This document shows positions 1 through 12,046 of a stretch of 64,000 bases of DNA, piece by piece; position 1 is the first letter of the stretch; each line of letters begins with the position of its first letter. The notes beneath the pieces were generated by a model, which was not told the origin of the DNA, made no database searches, and saw only the letters and a list, made by a program, of their open reading frames with translations. The DNA lies in contig JACBKR010001264.1 of the NCBI GenBank assembly GCA_014218235.1, positions 2,046,001 through 2,110,000 of the forward strand. Reading direction: 5' to 3'. The translations under genes were made by a program, and so were the position numbers. The stretch is from Colocasia esculenta. Taxonomy: Eukaryota; Streptophyta; Magnoliopsida; Alismatales; Araceae.

Positions 1-2047
1 TGGCGACTCTTGGACTGCGCAGACCGGGAGAACAAGTCTCCACCCTAACCAGTGGTACTTGTCCACCTCCAGGATTTCCCCTAATGCCCTTAGGGTCACT
101 TAACACAATGAACTTTCTCAGGGGGACTTTTCCCTGATACGGCTCCACTGCCTTCTCGGAAGGAGTATCACATTGGCACAGTTTACACTTTTACACATTT
201 ACCGTTTTACACATGGTTTTACACTTGACACTCTTCATCTCATTCACTTTCTTACTCACATGAACACCTCTGTTTTTCCTAACATGGTACTACAGAGTTT
301 TCAAGATTCAACACATAGTAAACACACCAATCATGCTGGGTTTAAACAAAATCTAATCACGTTTCGATCATATGTACGAATTATTCATATTTCACATGAA
401 AACACATAACTTTTTATTTACTGTTCCAATTAACCTGAAATTTTAACCACATGCTGTTTTCGGGTTCCAAATCATACCCTCAATTTTTCAGATTTTTCTG
501 AGCTAAATGGGATTTACAGAAAATCAAACACCTAATTAGCATATTATTCACAACTTAAGCTAACATGGAGTTTACACATCATGCAATTTACCACTTGCTG
601 TTTAACCATAAGCTACCAACATATGCATGAAATTAGAGTACAAAATTTCCCTAATTCATACATCTATGGATTTAACACTACGAATCATTTTTACATACTT
701 CTATTTTATCGAACCGAAACTATTCACAAATTGCACAATCATGGATAAGTTTCCTAAATTTGCAAACACACATGCTGACCCACAATCTTCATGATTAGAC
801 CGAAATCAAGGCATTCACATTAATTCTAGTCATGGAACATGGGTTTGCAAAATTATCTACAAGTCATGCTCACAAGTTTAAAGACACGATTTTCCACATT
901 CACCATCACACACACCACAAATGATAACCTACGTAGCGTATAGGAATACCATATATCCTCATCACGGAAATCATAACGAAATTAACGTATAAGAGGGACA
1001 GAACAGCTCACTGTTCTGTCCTGAAGAACTAGACGGCGGTCTCTGGCCGCTGACTCAGAGTCAGCGGCATGGTCGATGGACGCCAAGGATGAACTGGGCG
1101 TCCAGGGACCTTGCCGTTTACTCAGGTCTGTGCAGAAACACAGACCCGAGCTCTGAAATTTGGGTGAAATGGAGGGTCTAGGACTCGAGAAAAATTTCAT
1201 AAAAATCATAAAAACCTCCTAGACTCATACGGGGACACCATAGATAGGTTACTTGCCTCTCTAAAAATCCTCCAAGAGATTTATGGCTCGAAGAAGACCT
1301 CCTTGGGCAGTTCCAAGAAGTTGCAGAAGTGCCTCCAAGATTGCCTTCCTCCGAGCTCCTGGTTGATCTCCACGCCGAGGGGATGATGGGGAGGCCTTCC
1401 CCTATGCTTCAGCTTCCTCCTTGATGCAGAAGATCTTCAAACGAACCTCCAAGGGGTCGGATTTGGGGGTTCAAAAATGGGTTTTTCTCACAGCTCACCT
1501 AGGGTTTTTCTTCCTCACTTCTCTCCTCTTGCAAGGGTGAAGGGAAAGAATGGGGAGAGCCATTTCGGGTTCAGACCTAAAGAGGGTCTTTCTCCCACTC
1601 ACTAGGGTGATGGGACACCCTCAGAGCCGTTGGGGGACATCCCCCCAATGGTTGCCATGCCTTGCTTCAGAAGACAGCAGCTCTGCTGCGCATGCAGGCC
1701 AGAGAAGTCGACGTCCAGATCGCTAGACGCCGGAATTAGGGTTGGCGTCCAGGGCTGGACGCTAACACCACCTCAACGGCCTGGGGATTGACGCCAAAAG
1801 GGCCTTCGGCCAGAACCCTAATTTATGCAGAAAACCAAGCATACCAAGCTTCTATACATGCAATAAGTACATGGTATTATATTCACACTATCATCATGCA
1901 ATGCATACATTATTTACGTTTAATATAAACACATGTACACGTAATTATACTATTTAATATCTTCGTAAATACGTACATACATACTCCAACACAATATACA
2001 CACATAAATACGAAAAAAAATACGACGGAAAATTCGAGGGTCTTACA
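1..2047 (-). repeat. 3' LTR of element A (partial)
   Basis: Positions 1-2047 match 8182-10229 nearly base for base. By that alignment about 1.2 kb of this LTR lies left of the window. The LTR ends in TTACA at 2047, directly next to the polypurine tract, which makes it the 3' LTR of the minus-strand element. It contains a perfect hairpin at 996-1021 and several GACGCC/GGCGTC motifs between about 1075 and 1800. The 75- and 78-residue open frames here are not genes. Confidence 0.93.
996..1021. repeat. Perfect hairpin in the element A LTR
   Basis: GGACAGAACAG and its exact reverse complement are separated by CTCA. The other LTR keeps the structure with one base lost (around 9179-9202), so 10-bp arms remain. 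This could be a stem in the transcript or a dimeric protein site. Nothing in the sequence decides between these. Confidence 0.7.
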
Positions 2048-2060
2048 CCCTCTCCCCCTT
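2048..2060 (-). other. Polypurine tract of element A
   Basis: Read on the minus strand this is AAGGGGGAGAGGG, immediately before the LTR start TGTAAGACC. Position and purine composition fit the plus-strand DNA primer of reverse transcription. Confidence 0.9.
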
Positions 2061-2093
2061 AAAGAAAACTTCGTCCTCGAAGTTAGAACGACA

Positions 2094-5000
2094 CTACTCA
2101 AACAAAAGGGGATACTTCTTCTTCATCGCATCCTCAAGTTCCCACGTAGCCTCCTCACGTGAGAAGTTCCGCCATAGAACTTTCACCGACGCGATACTCT
2201 TGTTCCGGAGATGCTGAACCTTCCGGTCAAGAATGGCTACTGGTTGCTCGACATACGAAAGATCTGGCTGGATCTCCACTGGCTCATGACTAATCACATG
2301 AGACGGATCTCGGACATACTTCCTGAGCATAGATACGTGGAATACCGGGTGAACGCTAGCCAAAGCTGGGGGTAAAGCTAGCTCGTACGCCACGTTGCCC
2401 AAACGTCGGAGAATCTCATATGGGCCAATGAACCTAGGGCTTAGCTTGCTATGCCTGCCAAATCTGACAACTCCACGAGTAGGCGATATCTTCAAGAAGA
2501 CATGATCGCCAACCTCGAACTCCAAATCCTTTCTCCTGTTGTCGGCATAACTCTTCTGCCTATCCTGTGCCGCAACAAGCCTTTTCCTGATAAGCTGAAT
2601 CTTATCCGAAGTTTCCTGAACCAACTCCGGTCCGATCAACTGCCTATCACCAGTCTCCTCCCAACATAAAGGAGATCTGCAGGGCCTACCATACAACGCC
2701 TCGAATGGAGCCATTCCAATACTAGCATGAAAGCTGTTGTTGTATGCGAACTCCACAAGAGGTAAATGACGCTCCCAATCATCCTTCCAATCCAGAACAC
2801 ACGCTCTCAACATATCCTCGAGCGTCTGGATAGTCCTCTCGGACTGTCCATCGGTCTGGGGATGAAACGCCGAACTGAGCTTAAGCTCCGAACCTAACGC
2901 ATCCTGAAGACCCTTCCACAATCTCGAAGTAAATCTCGGATCTCGATCCGAAATGATCGACTTCGGCACACCATGCAATCTAACGATACCGCTAACATAC
3001 AATCTAGCTAAGCTCTCTACTGACTGCTTCTTCTTCATAGGCAAGAAATGAGCAGTCTTCGAGAATCTATCTACAACTACCCAAATCGAGTCATTGCCCT
3101 TCTAGATCGAGGCAAACCCGATACGAAATCCATAGTGACAGCTTCCCACTTCCATACGGGAATATCCATCCTCTGCATAAGGCCGGATGGTCGCTGCCGC
3201 TCGGCTTTCACCTGCTGACATACTAGACATCTAGACACATAATCCGCAACATCCTTCTTCATGCCGGACCACCAAAATGATCTCTTCAGGTCTTGATACA
3301 TCTTAGTGTTACCCGGATGAATAGAAAATCGCGATCTATGAGCCTCCGCTAACACATGCTCACGGACATCTACTACATCAGGGACACAAACACGGTGCTG
3401 AAATCTAATCACACCGTCCTCATCACGAGCAATGCCCGCCTTACCCACTAACTCTAACAATCTAGGATCGGCTTTCTGCTGCTCAATCACCTCATCCAAG
3501 ACTGAGGATCTAAGGGACAGCTGAGCTACAAAAGCCTGACACAACGATGGCTCTAACTCGGTCATAGAGCACGCTGCATCCTCCAACATCTTCCAATCCT
3601 GCTGGAGCGAAGACCTCTTTCTACTAAGAGCATCCGCTACGACGTTCGCCTTTCCAGGATGATACTGAAGGTCGAAGTCATAGTCCTTCAAGAACTCAAT
3701 CCATCTTCTCTGCCTCAGGTTTAATTCCTTTTGGGAGAAAAGATACCTCAAGCTCTTGTGGTCGGTAAACACCTCAAATCTGACACCATAAAGATAGTGC
3801 CTCCAGATCTTTAGTGCATGAACCACAGCTGCTAGCTCTAAATCATGAGTCGGATAGTTCCTCTCATGCTCCTTCAACTGACGAGAAGCATAAGCTACTA
3901 CCCTCTCTTGCTGCATGAGCACACAGCCTAAACCAATCTGAGATGCATCCGTATAAATGGCAAAGCCTTCTAGACCACTGGGCAATACCAATACCGGAGC
4001 AGAAGTAAGCTTAGCCTTCAATAGCTGAAAGCTGCGCTCACATGCCTCAGACCATACAAACTTCTCACCCTTTCTGGTCAGCTTTGTCATAGGGGCGGCG
4101 ATGGATGAGAAACCCTCAATGAATCGCCGATAGTAACCAGCTAACCCAAGGAAACTACGAATCTCCGAAGGAGTCTTGGGAACATCCCAATCCATAACTG
4201 CCTGGATCTTTGCTGGATCAACAGCTACACCAGCGCCGGAGATAACATGCCCGAGAAAGTGAACCTCGCGCAACCAGAACTCGCACTTGCTGTACTTCGC
4301 ATACAGCTTGTGCTCACGGAGAACCTCTAAGACTAACCTCAAATGCTGACGATGTGTGGCCTCATCCGGAGAATAGACCAACACGTCATCAATAAACACA
4401 ACAACAAAGCTATCTAAATACGGACTAAACACCCGGTTCATGAGATCCATGAACGCTGCAGGGGCGTTGGTCAATCCGAAAGGAAGAACCAAAAACTCAT
4501 AATGTCCATAACGGGTTCTAAATGCCGTCTTGGACACATCCTCACTCCTAATCTTCAACTGATGATAACCAGATCGCAAGTCAATCTTGGAAAAGACTGA
4601 TGCCTCTCGCAACTGGTCAAACAGATCATCAATCCGAGGTAAGGGATACCTGTTCTTCACAGTCACCTGGTTTAGCTTTCTATAATCAATGCACAACCGA
4701 AGTGACCCGTCTTTCTTCTTGACGAATAATACAGGTGCGCCCCAAGGGGAAACACTGGGGCGAATAAATCCCTTATCGAGCAATTCTTGCAATTGCTTCC
4801 TCAACTCGGCTAACTCTGCAGGGGCCATCCGATATGGGGCCTTCGAGATAGGAGAGGTGCCTGGAAGCAACTCTATAGTGAACTCTATCTCCCTATCCGG
4901 TGGCAATCCAGACAAGTCATCGGGAAAGACATCTGGAAAGTCCTGCACCACATCGATCTCTGCAAGAGTCAGTGACGAACCAGCATCGGGTACTAGCATA

Positions 5001-5600
5001 ACGCTGGCAAGAAATGCGTCACAACCCTTGTTCACCATACGCATCGCCTTCATGGCAGAGATGACTAACTTTCCCGCTAAGTTCTTTGGCAAGGGATGAG
5101 AGAACTCATCCTCACCAGGAATGCGGAACACAATCTTCTTTCTACGACAATCCACTAACGCATAGTGCTCCTCTAGCCAATCCAGACCAAGAATACAATC
5201 ATAGTCCTTCATCTTTAGCAAGAAGAAACACCCATCTAGGAACCTATCCTCAATGCACACAGGTAACGACGGAATGCACTTCCTAGTCGATACCGTACCC
5301 GCAGGGGTGTGCACAGACAAGGGAACCTCTAACTCCTCAGACTCTATGCCTGACTCTAGGGCTAACTGCCTAGCGAACCGCTCGGAAATGAACGAGTGAG
5401 TAGCACCCGTATCAAACAAAACCCGAGCGTGCACACCGAAAAGTAAAACTGTACCTTCGGTGACATGCTCCGCCTGCTCGGCGTCCTCGCGAGCTAACGC
5501 AAACACTCGAGCTGGGGCTCGAGGCCTTCCTGGTCGTCCTGTAGCTGGCGCGGCTGCCGCTACTGCTGGTACTGGCGCTCCTCGCTGAGCTTCCTGCTGA
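2094..5600 (-). pseudogene. Element A pol: protease, RT, RNase H, integrase, chromodomain
   Basis: The aspartic protease motif DTGATHSF lies at about 5413-5390. The RT catalytic motif FIDD is intact near 4385-4400, and the RNase H segment with YTDAS and TDHKS follows. The integrase has a His-Cys zinc finger (HPGNTKMYQ, CLVCQQ) and a D-D-E core (MDF, SDRDPRF, QSERTIQ). The C-terminus (KVLWRN, EEATWELE, YPLLFE, about 2100-2230) is the chromodomain-like tail of the Tekay group. One break, near 3098, splits integrase: a one-base shortening of a G run creates a stop soon after MDFVSGLP. All catalytic residues I could check are present. The apparent methionine at 5788 is a GTG inside the polyprotein, not a start. 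Confidence 0.92.
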
Positions 5601-6223
5601 AGCCTCGGGCAATCCTTGATCTTGTGGTCGCTGCTCCCACACTTTAGGCATCTACCCGCTACTAACCAACACTCCGAACCTCCATGGGTCTTCCCACAAT
5701 GGGGACACTCATTCTTCGCACCGGGGGAACGTACAGAGGGTACCTGAGAGTTGCTGACTGCCACTTGTTTCTGCGGTGTCTGGTACACCGTTTTCCTCTT
5801 ATCTTGCCGCTGGAATGTCGCCGCCGGCCTCTTCTGCGAAGCCTTCTTTCCTCTAGATACTGCTCCATTTCTCCCTCCTGTCTGCAGGCTGCGCTGAGGG
5901 CCTCGTCTAGCGTGCGTGGTCGAACGCCACGAGCCTCGTCCTCAGTGATGGTTTGAGACCCATCACGAATTTCTTGGTCTTCCTGCGCTCATCCTCTACT
6001 ATGTGCGGTGCATATTTAGAGAGTTCAGAAAACCTTGCCTCGTATTCTAGGACGGTCATCGATCCTTGCGTCAGGGAAAGGAATTTTGCTCCATCTTGTC
6101 CTGGATGTGCTCTGGGACGAACTTGGCTCGGAAGAGCCTCACGAACGCGTCCCACGCCACATCTACTGCTCCGTCCTCGAAGCGCGTACGCAGTAGGGAG
6201 GACCACCATACATCAGCTCTCTC

Positions 6224-6292
6224 CTGCAACACACCTTCATAAGCTCTAACTAACAAATAACAACCAACATTCAAGCATAATCTAAAGCATAC
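6224..6292 (-). other. Candidate intron 2 in element A gag (69 nt)
   Basis: GCTACAG is followed by GTATGCTTTAG and the segment ends TGTTGCAG before GAGAGAGCTG. It is 69 nt long, AT-rich and has no stop, so unspliced RNA would insert 23 residues between TYMLQ and ERADVWW, a place where related gags are continuous. The boundaries fall exactly between codons. Confidence 0.58.
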
Positions 6293-6486
6293 CTGTAGCA
6301 TGTAGGTGGCTAAGGTCACCTTGTCCTCGTCAGGACACCTGATAGCTCGGAAGATTTTCTCGATCTCCCTCATCCAGCTTCTGCCAAAAGCGGATCACTC
6401 TCCCCCTTAAAAGAGGGTGGGGTCATCCTCTTGAATCGCTCCATGATGGAAGGTCCACCATGGTCCTGAGCTGGGGCCTGAGCCTG

Positions 6487-6570
6487 CTACATTAAACAAC
6501 AAGCAATATACAATAAACACAATATTATACAATTCAAATAGCAGACTACTTAGTTGTTTTATCATTTTAC
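6487..6570 (-). other. Candidate intron 1 in element A gag (84 nt)
   Basis: On the minus strand GAGGCCCAG is followed by GTAAAATGAT, and AATGTAG is followed by CAGGCTCAG. The 84-nt segment is AT-rich and has a CTAAG branch-like motif, while the gag on both sides is GC-rich. Read through, it gives a stop within three codons. Removed, the frame runs on into a proline/glutamine stretch and then the capsid region. Transcript evidence is lacking. Confidence 0.6.
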
Positions 6571-6947
6571 CTGGGCCTCCAACTGGGCCTGGAGTGCTGC
6601 CTGAGTGTGTGCCTGGGTCTGCATGGCTTGCACCAGACCTTGCATGAACACTCCATAATCCACTGGCGGTGGTGGGGGAAGCACAGGACCCTGTGGGGCC
6701 GGGGCCTGCTGCTCCGCCCGCTCCTCACGCCTCTGCTCGTCGTCGCGAGCTGGCGCACCTCCACGTCGTCCACGGGAAGCCATGGCTGTAATAAAATTCA
6801 GCCACCATTAGAGCTAGGTTACTAAGTTTTCTAACCATTTTCTTATCTATTTTTCACTTCTTATTAATGTTTTCTACACATGTGGACATACTTAGCATGC
6901 AATGGGGATGATGACTTAGTTATATTCATGTGTAATCTCAACCGGTC

Positions 6948-6959
6948 GCTCTGATACCA
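6948..6959 (-). other. Primer-binding site of element A
   Basis: The minus strand reads TGGTATCAGAGC, complementary to the 3' end of initiator tRNA-Met, five bases from the inner LTR end at 6965. Confidence 0.93.
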
Positions 6960-6964
6960 ATCTC

Positions 6965-9900
6965 TGTGACGGCCCTCATTATACCGGTACGGTTATACCA
7001 ACCCACGTCGGTATAGGGAGTGCTGCCAGCCACAGTGGGACATTTACCCAACGATACAAACAGCTGAGATACACGCGAATATATATAACAGAGTAGCGAA
7101 AGTAAAAGAGAATTATCTCCATTCATTCATCATCCACATTAAACATACATGCAGTTTACAAATTGCAAAAAAGAACTAAAATTCACATGATTTAATTTGC
7201 CGAAATAGAAATACAATGTCCACATATTACATTCTTTTAATGATAATTCTAATACAATGTCCAAGTATATACTAAGAAGTACACAATCACAAGATCTCAG
7301 AAACTGGCTAGTCTCCACGCTCGGAGTCCGTCTCCGCTGCCTCCTCCGAGGGTACTGTGTCACCAACTATACCTGTACGCCGAAGCAAGGAGTGAGTCCA
7401 GGGACTCAGCAAGTAACACTATGCATGATATACACGTACAAGTCCTAGCGGTTTCTACACGCACATTACAATTAGTAACACATAGCATGCTAGTCCATTT
7501 AAGTTTTCAACCTATCATGAAGGTTCTACAATTTTATACATAACGCATGCTTTCAGATTTCAAAAATAACATTCACCTATCACATGGTCTCTATTCAATT
7601 CACTCATGAGACTTTAATCGAAACGTGAGAGCTATTGACATGAACAATTTACATACATGAACGGGAACATAATTAGCAGGGATTCCACATGTTCTTAAGT
7701 ACATACATAACTTTTTATCATGCTTTAGGTTGCTGGTTTCACATGGTCCAATGACTATAAACCTACACATGAAAGCTATAACGTTGCTTAAACATAACAC
7801 ATGAACAATCCATCATGCCATTTTGCTCACATACTCATTTGTTGTTCCTAACATGGATTCTAAACACTTTTGCACACATAAACATGAGAATAATAACATG
7901 CATTTTCTGAATTCACTTGGTTTCAGATTTAGTTTCACATGGTTTCTATAACACATTTACATATCTAAGATTTCACATTTTTCTTTACACTAGGTTCCTC
8001 TTTTCACATGTTTACACTTTACACATACACATTCACATATCACTTACACATTTACACATGGTCACATACACTTTACACATTACACTTTACACATGTTTTA
8101 GTGCCGTGACACATAGTCCAAACCACCAAAGAAGGACACATTCACATCACATAACACATAGACGCCATCTAGGCAATACAATGGCGACTCTTGGACTGCG
8201 CAGACCGGGAGAACAAGTCTCCACCCTAACCAGTGGTACTTGTCCACCTCCAGGATTTCCCCCTAATGCCCTTAGGGTCACTTAACACAATGAACTTTCT
8301 CAGGGGGACTTTTCCCTGATACGGCTCCACTGCCTTCTCGGAAGCAGTATCACATTGGCACAGTTTACACTTTTACACATTTACCGTTTTACACATGGTT
8401 TTACACTTGACACTCTTCATCTCATTCACTTTCTTACTCACATGAACACCTCTGTTTTTCCTAACATGGTACTACAGAGTTTTCAAGATTCAACACATAG
8501 TAAACACACCAATCATGCTGGGTTTAAACAAAATCTAATCACGTTTCGATCATATGTACGAATTATTCATATTTCACATGAAAACACATAACTTTTTATT
8601 TACTGTTCCAATTAACCTGAAATTTTAACCACATGCTGTTTTCGGGTTCCAAATCATACCCTCAATTTTTCAGATTTTTCTGAGCTAAATGGGATTTACA
8701 GAAAATCAAACACCTAATTAGCATATTATTCACAACTTAAGCTAACATGGAGTTTACACATCATGCAATTTACCACTTGCTGTTTAACCATAAGCTACCA
8801 ACATATGCATGAAATTAGAGTACAAAATTTCCCTAATTCATACATCTATGGATTTAACACTACGAATCATTTTTACATACTTCTATTTTATCGAACCGAA
8901 ACTATTCACAAATTGCACAATCATGGATAAGTTTCCTAAATTTGCAAACACACATGCTGACCCACAATCTTCATGATTAGACCGAAATCAAGGCATTCAC
9001 ATTAATTCTAGTCATGGAACATGGGTTTGCAAAATTATCTACAAGTCATGCTCACAAGTTTAAAGACACGATTTTCCACATTCACCATCACACACACCAC
9101 AAATGATAACCTACGTAGCGTATAGGAATACCATATATCCTCATCACGGAAATCATAACGAAATTAACGTATAAGAGGGACAGAACAGCTCATGTTCTGT
9201 CCTGAAGAACTAGACGGCGGTCTCTGGCCGCTGACTCAGAGTCAGCGGCATGGTCGATGGACGCCAAGGATGAACTGGGCGTCCAGGGACCTTGCCGTTT
9301 ACTCAGGTCTGTGCAGAAACACAGACCCGAGCTCTGAAATTTGGGTGAAATGGAGGGTCTAGGACTCGAGGAAAATTTCATAAAAATCATAAAAACCTCC
9401 TAGACTCATACGGGACACCATAGATAGGTTACTTGCCTCTCTAAAAATCCTCCAAGAGATTTATGGCTCGAAGAAGACCTCCTTGGGCATTCCAAGAAGT
9501 TGCAGAAGTGCCTCCAAGATTGCCTTCCTCCGAGCTCCTGGTTGATCTCCACGCCGAGGGATGATGGGGAGGCCTTCCCCTATGCTTCAGCTTCCTCCTT
9601 GATGCAGAAGATCTTCAAACGAACCTCCAAGGGGTCGGATTTGGGGGTTCAAAAATGGGTTTTTCTCACAGCTCACCTAGGGTTTTTCTTCCTCACTTCT
9701 CTCCTCTTGCAAGGGTGAAGGGAAAGAATGGGGAGAGCCATTTCGGGTTCAGACCTAAAGAGGGTCTTTCTCCCACTCACTAGGGTGATGGGACACCCTC
9801 AGAGCCGTTGGGGGACATCCCCCCAATGGTTGCCATGCCTTGCTTCAGAAGACAGCAGCTCTGCTGCGCATGCAGGCCAGAGAAGTCGACGTCCAGATCG

Positions 9901-10229
9901 CTAGACGCCGGAATTAGGGTTGGCGTCCAGGGCTGGACGCTAACACCACCTCAACGGCCTGGGGATTGACGCCAAAAGGGCCTTCGGCCAGAACCCTAAT
10001 TTATGCAGAAAACCAAGCATACCAAGCTTCTATACATGCAATAAGTACATGGTATTATATTCACACTATCATCATGCAATGTATACATTATTTACGTTTA
10101 ATATAAACACATGTACACGTAATTATACTATTTAATATCTTCGTAAATACGTACATACATACTCCAACACAATATACACACATAAATACGAAAAAAAAAA
10201 CATACGACGGAAAATTCGAGGGTCTTACA
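6965..10229 (-). repeat. 5' LTR of element A (complete, about 3.27 kb)
   Basis: The LTR runs from TGTGACGG, next to the primer-binding site, to CTTACA at 10229. From 8182 on it duplicates window positions 1-2047. A stretch at about 7930-8105 and 8355-8410 is packed with TTTACACAT/TTACAC motifs. Promoter signals would lie on the minus strand. I did not see a clear TATA box. Confidence 0.92.
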
Positions 10230-11937
10230 TGTAACTTACTTACCGCTTGCTGATTTTGAAAGTAATGATAATAAATAAATAAACGGAAAACCCAAACAGG
10301 TGTACGAGCTAAAGTAGGTAAACGCCAAACTCGGGTCGCGTAGCCTGGCTGCGACACCAGCAACCAACCCGGACAAACACACACATGTCTACCTCTCAGT
10401 CTCGCAGCCACGGACGAAAGGTCCAGCTACCGCTCCACTAAACCAAACAAGAACTGTGGAGACCAACCAAACCACCACACCTGCAGGTCACACCCCGCAG
10501 GCCCATGCCTGTCACTTTTAGGGACTCCGCCCTAAGCTCCCTAAAGTGAGGCACTGAAAAGAGGACTAGTTGGGGTCCAGTACATCTACTGGTGTCCGTC
10601 CCCCCAACTACGAGCACGCTACAAGTGACTAAACACAAACTCTCACAAGTCACTGTCCCACTGCCGTCTTTCCCTCTGCCGGACGGCAACTCTCCCCGAG
10701 AGTGAGGGTGTCCAGGAAGACGACAAGACCCTGACAGTACCACTGTACCGGGACAAACCCCGAGCACACCCACGTGCCTGGCTCACCTCTGAACCTGGGG
10801 CTCCCAACTGAAGAGGTAACCACGGAAGGCGTAACACTACCAGCCACGCACACGGAAACTCGTGCACGTTACGCAAACCACGTGAACACATACGGTCACT
10901 AAAACCAGTTACGCACACTACTACATGAGCCTGCAGCTCACCACGTAAACCGCACTCCCAAGGAGCACAACAGATGCCAAAGCACCACTAACCATTTCCA
11001 CACACATCGGTTAACCATGCCATGCATCAATTAAATAGTAACAGATACATACATTCACAATTGTACGTAATTAACAACGCTCGGCTGCGATCGCGACAGA
11101 GGCTCAGGTCGCATTCAGATAGCGATGCCCCGACCAGTCGCAATCAGAGAGCTAACGCGACGTATCGTCCTGTCGCGATAAGATCGCGACAGGGGAGGCC
11201 GTCGCCTTCGCAGGAGAAAAACCCTATCCAGGTCCCCTTCGCCAGAAAACCCTAAAAACCCTACTATACATGGTTTCTAATCCATTTTTCATGCTCTTTG
11301 TGATGTCCTAGCATGTCATCTACGGTTCTTAAAGCAGTAAACGCATCACACGACACACACACAATGATTCCTCGAAGAAAAAGGGCAGAATCTCCCTACT
11401 TTTATGAAGAACACCTAAACTGACGATAGCCCGGGGTTTCTCCCACTCCACACACAATCCTCGCGGTCAGAACACGTCCAAGCAAGTCCCACGAGCTCGA
11501 ATTGCCCAAAAACCTACGAGCAACACCTCCCCTGGCCAAGCAGAGCTTGTGAAAGCTCTGTTCTGCCAGGGTTTCTTAAAAACACAGCTCGGTTGGGAAC
11601 GCGACGTATCGCGACGTCGCGACCTGATCGCGAAGCGGCTACCCGTCGCGATCCGCCTGTCGACATCAGCACGCTCGTCCAACGCGCGACACGCGGCGCG
11701 CATGCAGACGACAAGCCAAAGCAGCGGCAACATGAACGCGACGTCCCCGAGTGTCGCGATGAGGACGCGACGAGCCCCTCGGTCGCGTTCAGGGATAGAA
11801 AACAAACCTGCGTTTTGGGCCAACCAGCCGGCCCACAACGCCCCGGAAACCTGTGAAAACACCTGCTACTCACAAAGTGGGCCACACACTAGCCACCTCA
11901 ACGAATATAAGATGATCTGAATAGTCGATATGCTACA
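10230..11937 (-). repeat. 3' LTR of element B (part right of element A)
   Basis: 11187-11937 pairs with the right LTR. 10330-11000 is the reverse complement of a diverged copy in the solo LTR at about 25100-25450 (for example the GAGACTGAGAGG and CTTTAGGGAG stretches). It ends GCTACA at 11937, followed by a weak purine-rich stretch read on the minus strand. It is very rich in TCGCGA/GCGAC motifs between about 11090 and 11790. The open frames of 123-131 residues on both strands come from this CpG-rich sequence and are not genes. Confidence 0.85.
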
Positions 11938-12046
11938 TTACTATCACCTAAAAGATATTTCGTCCTCGAAATTTAAAGTGGAATCCGATAACAAAAATTT
12001 TCAATTTAAAACAAATAAGGTACTATCACCTAAAAGAATTAAAAGC

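Larger units (their letters stand above)
5600..6783 (-). pseudogene. Element A gag, with two intron-like insertions
   Basis: It starts at an ATG (6783-6781) in a good plant context (GCCATGGC). The capsid-like region reads IREIEKIFRAI-type sequence, then ADVWWSSLL, FVPEHIQDKM and YEARFSELSKYAP. The C-terminal part holds two cysteine knuckles at about 5707-5609, the second a canonical CX2CX4HX4C. Frame changes near 6385, 6090, 5916 and 5845 are each single missing bases in short runs. Two further interruptions, at 6570-6487 and 6292-6224, have GT-AG ends and AT-rich content, and gag homology continues exactly across them (listed separately). Confidence 0.85.
1..10229 (-). mobile_element. Element A: Tekay-type Ty3/gypsy LTR retrotransposon
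   Basis: In minus-strand order the element shows a 5' LTR, a tRNA-iMet primer-binding site, gag with zinc knuckles, protease, reverse transcriptase, RNase H, integrase, a chromodomain-like tail, a polypurine tract and a 3' LTR. The order protease-RT-RH-integrase plus the C-terminal chromodomain places it in the chromovirus (Tekay/Del) group of Ty3/gypsy. The left LTR is cut by the window edge. LTR copies differ by about 3 substitutions and about 7 single-base indels over 2 kb (hand count), so insertion is very recent. It sits inside the LTR of element B: the right flank from 10230 is B-family LTR sequence. The expected 5-bp target duplication would be 10230-10234, but its partner lies outside the window. 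Confidence 0.93.

Noticed and set aside
996..1021. Rho-independent terminator
   Set aside because: Hairpin lacks a following T run and the DNA is eukaryotic; it lies in an LTR.
3077..5788. Start of the pol ORF at 5788
   Set aside because: The codon there is GTG within the polyprotein; gag starts at the ATG at 6783.
11467..11920. Open frames of 123-131 residues on both strands, repeated at 16355-16976
   Set aside because: They lie in the CpG-rich LTR of element B and occur in both LTR copies; not genes.
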